This document shows positions 52,643-61,809 of a DNA stretch of 64,000 nucleotides, in pieces. The position numbers and the translations under genes were made by a program. The stretch is from NCBI GenBank assembly GCA_018241445.1, contig JAFEDT010000017.1, forward strand, positions 62,001 to 126,000, written 5' to 3'. The first letter of the stretch is position 1. Each line of letters opens with the position of its first letter. This stretch comes from Pseudomonadota bacterium (GTDB lineage Bacteria; Pseudomonadota; Gammaproteobacteria; Steroidobacterales; Steroidobacteraceae). The notes under the pieces were generated by a model. It was not told the origin of the DNA, ran no database searches, and saw only the letters and a list, made by a program, of their open reading frames with translations.

Positions 52643-53425
52643 TCAGCTGCGGCGCTCCACGAGCATCTTCTTGATCTCCGCAATGACGCGCGCGGGGTTC
52701 AGATCCTTCGGGCACGCCTCCGTGCAGTTCATGATTGTGTGGCAGCGATAGAGCTTGAACGGGTCTTCCAGGTCGTCCAGCCGCTCGCCGGTCGCCTCAT
52801 CACGGCTGTCGATGATCCAGCGATAGGCCGCCAGCAGCGCCGCCGGCCCCAGGTAGCGTTCGCCATTCCACCAGTAGCTGGGACAGGAGGTCGAACAGCA
52901 GGCGCACAGGATGCAGGCCGCCGGCCGGTCGATCCTCTCCTGTTCCTGCTTGCTCTGCAGCCGCTCGCGATCCGGTGGCGCGGGCGTGCGCGTCTGCAGC
53001 CACGGCTTCACGGATGCGTACTGGGCGTAGAACGTCGTCAGGTCGGGCACCAGGTCCTTCACCACCGGCAGGTGCGGCAGCGGGTAGATGCGGATGTCGC
53101 CCCGCAGTTCGCTGAGCGCAGTGGTGCAGGCAAGCCGGTTGACGCCGTTGATGTTCATGGCGCACGACCCGCAGATCCCCTCGCGGCAGGAACGGCGGAA
53201 GGTGAGCGTGGAATCCACCGTGCTCTTGATCTGGATCAGGGCATCCAGGACCATCGGGCCACAGGCGGCCGCGTCCAGACCGAAGGTGTCCAGGCGCGGG
53301 TTTTCGCCGCTGTCAGGGTTGAACCGGTAGATGCGCAGGGAGCGCGGCTCACGTGCCGCCGCCGGCGCGGCGTGCGTTACCCCCGGGCGCGGGCGCGAGT
53401 TGGGAGGCAACAGGAATTCGGCCAT
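52643..53425 (-). CDS. sdhB: Succinate dehydrogenase iron-sulfur subunit
   Basis: SdhB, 260 aa. A ferredoxin domain with the [2Fe-2S] motif [21 protein letters not shown] is followed by the [4Fe-4S]/[3Fe-4S] motifs [16 protein letters not shown] and [17 protein letters not shown]. It passes electrons from SdhA to the membrane subunits. It starts 12 bp after sdhA. Confidence 0.97.
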   Translation of the reverse strand: MAEFLLPPNSRPRPGVTHAAPAAAREPRSLRIYRFNPDSGENPRLDTFGLDAAACGPMVLDALIQIKSTVDSTLTFRRSCREGICGSCAMNINGVNRLACTTALSELRGDIRIYPLPHLPVVKDLVPDLTTFYAQYASVKPWLQTRTPAPPDRERLQSKQEQERIDRPAACILCACCSTSCPSYWWNGERYLGPAALLAAYRWIIDSRDEATGERLDDLEDPFKLYRCHTIMNCTEACPKDLNPARVIAEIKKMLVERRS

Positions 53426-53437
53426 CTCTACCAGCCT

Positions 53438-55222
53438 TCAGTACGTGCGCGCCTTGGGCGCGATGGTCTCGGCGTCCTGGGTCAGGGTGTTCAGGTGCAC
53501 GGGCCGATAATCGAAACGCACCTTGCCCGGCCCCTCGACCCACACCAGCGTGTGCTTGAGCCAGTTGACGTCGTCGCGCTGCGGGAAGTCCTCGCGCGCG
53601 TGCGCGCCGCGGCTCTCGGTGCGGTTGGCCGCGGAGTGGATGGTGGCGGTGGCCTGCAGCAGCAGGTTCTCCAGCTCCAGCGTCTCCACCAGGTCGGAGT
53701 TCCACACCAGCGAGCGGTCGCTGACATGCACGTCCGGCAGGCTGGCAAATGTTGCCGCAACGCGCGCCACCCCCTGTGCCAGGCTCTCGCCGCTGCGGAA
53801 CACGGCGGCATCCAGTTGCATGGCCTTCTGCATCTCGGTGCGGATCTGCGCCGTCGGACGCGAACCATTGGCGTTGCGCAACCGCTCGATGCGGGCCAGC
53901 GCGCTCTCACCGGCGTCCGCCGCCAGCGGCGCGTGGCGTTCCCCGGGCTTGATGATCTCGGCGCAGCGGCGCGCGGCCTGGCGGCCGAACACCACCAGGT
54001 CCAGCAGCGAGTTGGATCCCAGCCGGTTGGCGCCGTGTACCGATACGCAGGCCCCCTCGCCCACTGCCATCAGGCCGGGCACCACGGTATCGGGGTTACC
54101 GTTCTTCGGGACCACCACCTCGCCGTGATAGTTGCAGGGAATTCCACCCATGTTGTAGTGGACCGTCGGGCAGACCGGGATCGGCTCGCGCGTGACATCG
54201 ACGCCGGCAAAAATGCGCGAAGTCTCGGCGATGCCCGGCAGGCGCTCGTGAATCACGGCCGCCCCCAGGTGCTCCAGGTGCAGGTGAATATAATCGCGTT
54301 CGGGGCCGACACCGCGGCCCTCGCGGATCTCAATGGTCATGGCACGGCTGACGACGTCGCGCGAAGCCAGGTCCTTGGCGTTGGGAGCGTAGCGCTCCAT
54401 GAAACGCTCGCCCGCCGAGTTGGTCAGGTAGCCGCCTTCGCCGCGCGCGCCTTCCGTTATCAGGCAGCCGGCGCCGTAGATCCCGGTCGGATGGAACTGC
54501 ACGAACTCCATGTCCTGCAGAGGCAGTCCGGCGCGCAGCACCATGGCGTTGCCGTCGCCGGTGCACGAATGCGCTGAAGTGCAGGTGTAGTAGGCGCGCC
54601 CGTAGCCGCCGGTGGCCAGGATGGTGGTGTGGGCGCGGAAGCGGTGCAGGGTGCCCTCGGCCAGGTCCAGGGCGACGACGCCGCGGCACACTCCGTCCTG
54701 CATGATCAGGTCGATCGCGAAATATTCGACGAAGAACGTGGCGGAATGCCGGATCGACTGCTGGTACAGCGTATGCAGCATCGCGTGCCCGGTGCGGTCG
54801 GCGGCGGCGCAGGTGCGCTGCGCGGTGCCCTTGCCGAAGTCAGTGGTCATGCCGCCGAAAGGACGCTGGTAGATGAGGCCGGCCTCGGTGCGCGAGAACG
54901 GCACGCCGTAATGCTCCAGTTCCACCACCGCCGCCGGGGCTTCCTTGCACATCAGCTCGATCGCATCCTGGTCGCCCAGCCAGTCCGATCCCTTGACGGT
55001 GTCGTACATGTGCCAGCGCCAGTCATCCGGACCCATGTTGCCCAGTGCTGCGCTGATGCCGCCCTGCGCCGCCACCGTGTGGCTGCGGGTCGGAAAGAGC
55101 TTGGTGATGCAGGCAGTCGACAGTCCCGCCTCGGCCAGGCCCAGCGTGGCGCGCAGTCCGGCGCCGCCGGCGCCGATCACGATGACGTCGAAGCTGTGGT
55201 CGATGAACTTCGGCTCACTCAT
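53438..55222 (-). CDS. sdhA: Succinate dehydrogenase flavoprotein subunit
   Basis: Oxidises succinate, 594 aa. The FAD-binding GAGGAGLRA near residue 20 is followed by the covalent-FAD His region [13 protein letters not shown], the active-site [10 protein letters not shown] and [12 protein letters not shown] 55222 overlaps the sdhD stop by 4 bp (ATGA). Confidence 0.97.
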   Translation of the reverse strand: MSEPKFIDHSFDVIVIGAGGAGLRATLGLAEAGLSTACITKLFPTRSHTVAAQGGISAALGNMGPDDWRWHMYDTVKGSDWLGDQDAIELMCKEAPAAVVELEHYGVPFSRTEAGLIYQRPFGGMTTDFGKGTAQRTCAAADRTGHAMLHTLYQQSIRHSATFFVEYFAIDLIMQDGVCRGVVALDLAEGTLHRFRAHTTILATGGYGRAYYTCTSAHSCTGDGNAMVLRAGLPLQDMEFVQFHPTGIYGAGCLITEGARGEGGYLTNSAGERFMERYAPNAKDLASRDVVSRAMTIEIREGRGVGPERDYIHLHLEHLGAAVIHERLPGIAETSRIFAGVDVTREPIPVCPTVHYNMGGIPCNYHGEVVVPKNGNPDTVVPGLMAVGEGACVSVHGANRLGSNSLLDLVVFGRQAARRCAEIIKPGERHAPLAADAGESALARIERLRNANGSRPTAQIRTEMQKAMQLDAAVFRSGESLAQGVARVAATFASLPDVHVSDRSLVWNSDLVETLELENLLLQATATIHSAANRTESRGAHAREDFPQRDDVNWLKHTLVWVEGPGKVRFDYRPVHLNTLTQDAETIAPKARTY

Positions 55223-55611
55223 GCCGGGGCCCCGATAGCCACCTTGAGAATCGCGAACAGTCCGGCCGCCGCCAGCAGGACATGCGCGAAAGTCAGCGCC
55301 ACCAGCGTCACGGTCCTGGTGCCCTTGCCGTGCACGTAGTCCTCGACTATCACTCGCAGGCCCAGCTGCGAGTGCCACACGGCGCACAGCAGGAACAACG
55401 CCAGCAGCAGCGCACTGGATCCCTGGCGCATCCAGGCCACGGCAGTGGCATGGTCCAGCACCGGCAGTGACAGCAGCGAGACCACGAACCAGACCGACAG
55501 CGGTATCAGGGCCAGAGCCGACAGGCGCTGCAGCCACCAGTGCCCGACTCCGTCATGGGCGGCGCCCAGTCCCAGTACCCGGCCCAGCGGGCTGCGCAGG
55601 TTGGCGTTCAT
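55219..55611 (-). CDS. sdhD: Succinate dehydrogenase membrane anchor SdhD
   Basis: Membrane anchor, 130 aa, with three hydrophobic helices (about 30-55, 62-82 and 105-127). The conserved [16 protein letters not shown] lies around residue 82-97. ATG 55611 overlaps the sdhC stop by 4 bp. Confidence 0.93.
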   Translation of the reverse strand: MNANLRSPLGRVLGLGAAHDGVGHWWLQRLSALALIPLSVWFVVSLLSLPVLDHATAVAWMRQGSSALLLALFLLCAVWHSQLGLRVIVEDYVHGKGTRTVTLVALTFAHVLLAAAGLFAILKVAIGAPA

Positions 55612-55991
55612 GACCACTTCCCCCACAACAGCGCACCCAGCAGGAGCATCAGCGCCACGCTGACGATGCCCATGATCCAGGCACTGCGGCGCGCCTGCGG
55701 CCGCTCCATGCCGCGTCCGGTATCCCACACCAGGTGGCGCACACCGGCGACCAGGTGATAACAGAAGGCCACCACGAGTGCCGCATACAGCAGCCGGGCC
55801 GGCAGGCTGGACAGGCAGCGGCTCGCGCGCGCGTAGTGGATCGGGCCCGCGGCAACCGCGGTCAGCCAGTACACCAGCAATACCAGGCCGACCGACAGGC
55901 CGACGCCGGTGAATCGGTTGAGGATGGAGGTGGTCATGGTGTACCCGAAGGCGTACACAGACAGGTGGGGCGACAGGGGTCGGTTGGACAT
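55608..55991 (-). CDS. sdhC: Succinate dehydrogenase cytochrome b556 subunit
   Basis: SdhC, 127 aa. It has RPLSPHLSVYAF at the N-terminus, SILNRFTGVGLSVGLVLLVYW as the first helix, and the haem-ligand His in YHLVAGVRHLVWD near residues 78-90. It starts directly after the DUF1674 gene. Confidence 0.95.
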   Translation of the reverse strand: MSNRPLSPHLSVYAFGYTMTTSILNRFTGVGLSVGLVLLVYWLTAVAAGPIHYARASRCLSSLPARLLYAALVVAFCYHLVAGVRHLVWDTGRGMERPQARRSAWIMGIVSVALMLLLGALLWGKWS

Positions 55992-55993
55992 GG

Positions 55994-56188
55994 TCAGAAG
56001 TCGATGCAGCGGCCGTTGTGCTCCCAGTCACCGAAGCGCGTCGGCTCCGGTCCCTCCGGACCGCCGATCTCGCGCGGCGCGCTCGCCGGCCTGCCAGGGT
56101 TCGAGGGCCGGACTGTCTGGGGGGCCGCAGCAGGAGACAGGCCCGGGCCGTGGCGCGGGTCCTTGTGTTCGGACGTCGGCATATCCAT
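55994..56188 (-). CDS. DUF1674 (SDHAF4-like) small protein
   Basis: Small protein of about 64 aa beginning MDMPTSEHKDPRH. The C-terminal REIGGPEGPEPTRFGDWEHN is diagnostic of DUF1674/SDHAF4 family proteins. SDHAF4 assists SdhA maturation in eukaryotes; the bacterial role is inferred from family and position. It ends 2 bp before sdhC and may be the first gene of the sdh operon. Confidence 0.85.
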   Translation of the reverse strand: MDMPTSEHKDPRHGPGLSPAAAPQTVRPSNPGRPASAPREIGGPEGPEPTRFGDWEHNGRCIDF

Positions 56189-56238
56189 ATAGTCTGCCAG
56201 ATTCTCCCCGGGGCAGCCACGCGCCGTGCCGCCAACTC

Positions 56239-56286
56239 CTTGATAAACAATGCTCTTGATAAACAATGCTCTTGATAAACACTGAA
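56239..56286. repeat. 16-bp tandem repeat in the ygfZ/sdh promoter region
   Basis: CTTGATAAACAATGCT occurs twice exactly (56239-56254 and 56255-56270), and a third unit keeps the first 10 bases (56271-56280). The repeat gives TTGTTTATCAAG-type elements on the minus strand. It spans the region from the DUF1674 leader to the ygfZ start codon. Confidence 0.9.
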
Positions 56287-57210
56287 CAGAGCCACGCACC
56301 GAGTGTTCCGCTCGTCCACCTCGGCGTCCTGCGGGTGAGCGGTGTGGACGCGAAGGCTTTCCTCCAGGGCCAGCTCTCCAATGACCTCGAGCGCCTGACA
56401 CCCGCTCGCTCTCTTCTGGCCGGTTATCACAATCCCCAGGGCCGCGTTGTCGCCCTGCTGCGCCTCGTACAGCAGGAGGACGACGACCTGTTGGCGGTGG
56501 CGCCACGCGATCTTCTGGCGCCGCTGATGGAGCGGCTGCGCCGCTACATCCTGCGGGCCAGGGTGCGGCTCGATGATGCCTCGGAGCAGTGGCAGGTCAC
56601 CGGAGTCCTCTCTGACGACGCGATGACGCGCGCCGGCGGCGCGCTGCCACTGCAGCTCGGCGCGTACAGCACGCGCGCGCTGTTGCTGACACCCCGGCAA
56701 AGCGACGGCGCCACGAGCAGCACCGATGCCGCGCTGCAACTACTCTGGCGCCAGCGCGCCATCGCCGAGGGCGAGCCCCAGGTGTGGGCGCCGAACAGCG
56801 AAGCATTCGTCGCGCAGATGCTGAACCTGGACGTGCTCGGCGCGATTGCATTCGACAAGGGCTGCTACACCGGCCAGGAGGTGATCGCGCGCGCGCACTA
56901 CCGCGGCCGGGTGAAGCGGCGCATGCAGCGCTTCGTCACAGGGGACGCGGCGGTGAGCCTGCGTTGCGGCGACAGCGGGACCTTCAGCGACGGGCGCCCC
57001 TTCAGGGTAGTGGACGCGGTGCCTGTCGCGGGCGGCGGGTACGAGTTCCTCGCTGTCACCTCCCTGCCCGGCAGCGCGAGCGATGCCGCGATGCGTGGCG
57101 ATGCCACCGAGGCTGAGCGGCACGCGGGCACCGGGGGCGGCGCGGCCATGGATGCGCCAGCGCGCGTGCACGCGCAGTCGCTTCCGCTGCCCTACGAATT
57201 GCCCGTGTGA
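56266..57210 (+). CDS. ygfZ: Folate-binding Fe-S/tRNA modification protein YgfZ
   Basis: Homologue of YgfZ/IBA57, needed for some Fe-S enzymes and tRNA 2-methylthiolation, 314 aa. The family motif KGCYTGQEVIARAHYRGRVK lies near residues 196-215 with the conserved Cys. ATG 56266 falls within the 16-bp tandem repeat and no ribosome site is visible, so the start is tentative. Divergent to sdh. Confidence 0.9.
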   Translation: MLLINTEQSHAPSVPLVHLGVLRVSGVDAKAFLQGQLSNDLERLTPARSLLAGYHNPQGRVVALLRLVQQEDDDLLAVAPRDLLAPLMERLRRYILRARVRLDDASEQWQVTGVLSDDAMTRAGGALPLQLGAYSTRALLLTPRQSDGATSSTDAALQLLWRQRAIAEGEPQVWAPNSEAFVAQMLNLDVLGAIAFDKGCYTGQEVIARAHYRGRVKRRMQRFVTGDAAVSLRCGDSGTFSDGRPFRVVDAVPVAGGGYEFLAVTSLPGSASDAAMRGDATEAERHAGTGGGAAMDAPARVHAQSLPLPYELPV

Positions 57211-57225
57211 CCGTGCGCCCACGTG

Positions 57226-57316
57226 ACTGGATCGGGGACCCTGAGGGGTGGACCCCGAGGGGTGAATGTACCTTGCCGCGGTGTGTGTAAAGAAATACAC
57301 ACTTCCCGTGAATGCA
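57226..57316 (-). repeat. Dispersed hairpin repeat, copy B
   Basis: Inverted copy of the element at 16690-16789. Its centre is GTGTGTA-AAGAAA-TACACAC (57283-57302). Outside lie CCTTGCC, then ACCCCGAGGGG-type repeats and GGAAG on the other side. It also lies at a convergent gene end (ygfZ/murI). Confidence 0.6.
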
Positions 57317-57348
57317 GGGGAATTCCCTGGGGCCAGGGGAAATTCCCC
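57317..57348. terminator. Hairpin between ygfZ and murI
   Basis: GGGGAATTCCCTGG pairs with CCAGGGGAAATTCCCC, with one or two bulged bases. A further GGGGG-CAAA-CCCCC hairpin follows. The position between convergent genes suggests a terminator. Confidence 0.55.
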
Positions 57349-57388
57349 GGGGTCGGGGGCAAACCCCCCGGGCCTGCAGCCTGTGGTG

Positions 57389-58240
57389 CTACAAGTCCAC
57401 CAGCTCCACCTCGGCTCCCGAGATCGGCCGCTCGAGGAAGCGGCTGCCCACGCGCGCGAAGCGTTCGGCGTCGTCGGTCGCCAGCAGCCTGAGGGCTGCG
57501 TGACCCGGCTCCAGCGGCGGCGCCCCCAGCTGCGCGGGCTGTGCGCCAAGGGCGGCTTCCCGCAGCACAGTGCGCACCTGGGCGGCCGTCGTCGTCGCCG
57601 AATCCACCACCGCGACTCCCGCGGGCAGGGTGGCGCGGATCACCGCCGCCAGCATCGGGAAATGGGTGCAGCCCAGCACCAGCGTGTCCGGTGGCCCGCC
57701 CGGCAGATCGCGGCGGAACATCGGACCCAGGTAGTGCCGCGCAGCGCTGTCGGCCACCTCGCCGCTGCACAGGCCTTCCTCCGCCAGCGCGACGAACAGC
57801 GGCGCCGCCTGTGCGCTCACCCGCGCATGCGGACGCAGCCGCAGGATCGCGGACTGGTAGGCGCCGCGGCGTACCGTGCCCTCGGTGGCGATGACCGCGA
57901 TGCGCCCGGAGGGCGACACCTCGCAGGCCGCCTGTGCACCCGGCTCCACCACGCCAATGACCGGTACACCCGCCAGCCGCTCGCGCACCGCCGGCAGCGC
58001 CGCCGCCGACACCGTGTTGCACGCCACCACCAGGCACTTCACGCCATAGTCTGCGAGGGTGTCGGCGGCCCTGACGGAGTAACGCGTGACGGTTGCCGCG
58101 CTCTTGGTGCCGTAGGGCAGGCGCGCGGTATCACCCAGGTAGACGAAGGATTCCGCCGGCAGCGCTGCGCACAGTTCCTTGAGCACTGTAAGCCCACCGA
58201 CACCGGAATCGAACACGCCGATGGGTGCGCCGCTGGCCAA
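57389..58240 (-). CDS. murI: Glutamate racemase
   Basis: Makes D-glutamate for peptidoglycan, 283 aa. It has PIGVFDSGVGGLTV at the N-terminus, and the two catalytic Cys at about 74 (VACNTVSA) and 191 (LGCTHFPML). The start is a TTG at 58240, about 12 bp after GGAGG. It follows lysS with a 5-bp gap. Confidence 0.94.
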   Translation of the reverse strand: MASGAPIGVFDSGVGGLTVLKELCAALPAESFVYLGDTARLPYGTKSAATVTRYSVRAADTLADYGVKCLVVACNTVSAAALPAVRERLAGVPVIGVVEPGAQAACEVSPSGRIAVIATEGTVRRGAYQSAILRLRPHARVSAQAAPLFVALAEEGLCSGEVADSAARHYLGPMFRRDLPGGPPDTLVLGCTHFPMLAAVIRATLPAGVAVVDSATTTAAQVRTVLREAALGAQPAQLGAPPLEPGHAALRLLATDDAERFARVGSRFLERPISGAEVELVDL

Positions 58241-58245
58241 GGGAC

Positions 58246-59766
<1,521 letters not shown>

Positions 59767-59769
59767 CGT

Positions 59770-60865
59770 CTACACACCCGCCTTCAGTGACGCCTCCAGA
59801 AACTGGTCCAGTGCCCCATCCAGCACCGCCGCGGTATTGCCAACCTCGACCCCGGTGCGCAAGTCCTTGATGCGCGACTGGTCGAGCACGTAGGAGCGGA
59901 TCTGGTTGCCCCAGCTCACGTCCGACTTGGAGTCCTCCAGCACGCGCGCCGCGGCGTTGCGCTTGTTGACCTCCAGCTCGTACAGCTTGGCCTTCAGCAT
60001 CTTCATCGCGGTCGAGCGGTTCTTGTGCTGGCTGCGCTCGTTCTGGCAGGCCACCACGATGCCACTGGGTGCGTGGGTGATACGCACCGCCGACTCGGTC
60101 TTGTTGACGTGCTGGCCGCCAGCGCCGGAGGAGCGATAGACGTCGACCTTCAGGTCGGCCGGGTTGATGTCGATCTCGATGTCGTCATCCACCTCGGGCG
60201 AGACGAACACCGAGGCAAAGGAAGTGTGGCGGCGATTGCCGGAATCGAAGGGTGACTTGCGCACCAGGCGGTGCACGCCGGTCTCGGTGCGCAGCCAGCC
60301 GTAGGCGTATTCCCCCTGCACCTCGACGGTGGCGCTCTTGATGCCCGCGACCTCGCCCGGGTTGGAATCGATTACCTCGCAGCCGAAGCCGCGCGCCGCG
60401 CCCCAGCGCAGGTACATGCGCAGCAGCATCTGCGCCCAGTCCTGGGCCTCGGTACCGCCGGCGCCGGCCTGGATGTCCAGGAACGCACTGTGCGCATCCA
60501 TCTCGCCGCGAAACATGCGCTTCAACTCCAGGTGACGCACGTCCGCTTCCAGCCTCTGCGCCTCGGACTCCAGGTCGCGCGCGGCCGCCTCGTCGTTTTC
60601 CGCCTCCGCCAGCTGCAGCAGTTCGGCGGCTTCCGCTACGCCCGTGGAAGTGCGCTCGATCTCCCCCGTGTCGGCGCTCAGCCGCGCCCGCTCGCGCCCG
60701 AGTTCCTGCGCACGTGCCGGATCCGACCACACAGCCGGGTCCTCCAGCTCGCGTCCGACCTCTTCCAGGCGCTCGCGCTTGCGGTCGTACTCAAAGAAAC
60801 CCCCGTAGCGAGTCGATGCGCTCGCCGAGATCCCTGAGCTGTCGCTTGAGCTGATTGACTTCCAT
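59770..60865 (-). CDS. prfB: Peptide chain release factor 2 (with programmed +1 frameshift)
   Basis: Release factor 2 for UGA and UAA. The first 24 codons from ATG 60865 end at an in-frame TGA (60793-60791). A +1 shift at CTT-TGA then joins the main frame ([13 protein letters not shown]...). The tripeptide anticodon SPF is in KSPFDSGN, and the catalytic GGQ in [10 protein letters not shown]. The total is about 365 aa. RF2 level thus regulates its own synthesis. It lies 3 bp upstream of lysS, as often in gammaproteobacteria. Confidence 0.95.
60791..60805 (-). promoter_or_regulatory. prfB programmed frameshift site
   Basis: The minus strand reads CGGGGGTTTCTTTGAG: a Shine-Dalgarno-like CGGGGG three bases before the slippery CTT, followed by the in-frame TGA. 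This matches the RF2 recoding signal except that TGA is followed by G, not the usual C. Confidence 0.9.
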
Positions 60866-60911
60866 GGGAGCGGGGAGCCGGACGCGCGGATTGCGCGCCG
60901 ACGATGCTAAA

Positions 60912-60926
60912 GGGCGCATGGCGCCC
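60912..60926 (-). terminator. Possible terminator of the PEP-CTERM-like gene
   Basis: On the minus strand GGGCGC-CAT-GCGCCC is followed by TTTAGC. The stem is only 6 bp, but the position 70 bp after the stop codon and the T-run fit a weak terminator. Confidence 0.4.
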
Positions 60927-60996
60927 CAAGCAAGGGATATGGTGGCGATGGCGGGCGGGGCTCACCTTCGCGCCGGATTCGCCGGCAGAAGAGCCC

Positions 60997-61650
60997 TCAG
61001 GAGCGGATCTGGAACAGGCGCAGGCCCGGCCCTATGGCCAAAGCCGTGGCCAGCGCCAGCAGCAGCATCGGCAGGGTCTGCGCCGGTTCCGGCACGGAGG
61101 TGCTGCCAGCAGTCCAGTCGCCCTGGCCGATCTTCAGCGTCGGGGCGCCATTCGCGCCGGCTGAGAGCAGCAGGGTAAAGGCGTCCTGTGAGATTGCTCC
61201 CAGCGCCGAACAGGCGTTGGCGAGCGACCAAGAGCCAAGGTTCTGCACGCTGAAGCTCGCCGCGCCGGTCCCGCAGCGGGTCGTGTCGTAGTTGAAGTAG
61301 AAGGCCAGTGCACCGCTGGCCAGGGACCAGACCTCCACCTGCTCCGCCGGATTGAGATCGGAACCGGATGGCCAGTTCTCCCAGATCGGAGGTGTCTGAA
61401 ATCCGCTCAGGTCGGTCGGCACATGATTCTGATTGTTGGGCGGATTGACGCAGCTTGGCGCCCCGCCAATCTCGGGATTGAAGGTCACAGCCGCGCCCAG
61501 GAAGGTGATGCCGCAGCTCACAGGCGTCAGCGGAAAGTCGATCTGGATTCCGCGGGCGGCCGCCCCAGCAGACAGTGCCAGCGCGACGGCAGCGAAGCCC
61601 ATCATCGCGACCAGATTGCGAATGGATTGATACGCGGTGACGCAGCGCAT
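60997..61650 (-). CDS. Exported protein with PEP-CTERM-like sorting signal
   Basis: Exported protein, 217 aa from ATG 61650. The signal peptide (LVAMMGFAAVALALSAGAAA) is followed by a Gly/Asn/Ser-rich mature part with three Cys (SCGITFLG; PSCVNPP; TTRCGTG). The C-terminus VPEPAQTLPMLLLALATALA plus a short basic tail matches the PEP-CTERM pattern recognised by exosortase. No exosortase lies in the window. The ribosome site GGGGGAAG precedes ATG 61650. The function is unknown. Confidence 0.75.
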   Translation of the reverse strand: MRCVTAYQSIRNLVAMMGFAAVALALSAGAAARGIQIDFPLTPVSCGITFLGAAVTFNPEIGGAPSCVNPPNNQNHVPTDLSGFQTPPIWENWPSGSDLNPAEQVEVWSLASGALAFYFNYDTTRCGTGAASFSVQNLGSWSLANACSALGAISQDAFTLLLSAGANGAPTLKIGQGDWTAGSTSVPEPAQTLPMLLLALATALAIGPGLRLFQIRS

Positions 61651-61809
61651 GACTTCCCCCAACAAGCAGAAGATTCCTCTGAAGCACAACGATTGCAAGA
61701 ACCATACTGATGAAGTTATTTATTTATGAATACATGCGCTTGTAGTGATTACCTCTTCTTGTCAGTCACGCCGATTGTCCCGGGAATGTCAATTTCTTCG
61801 ACACCCGTC

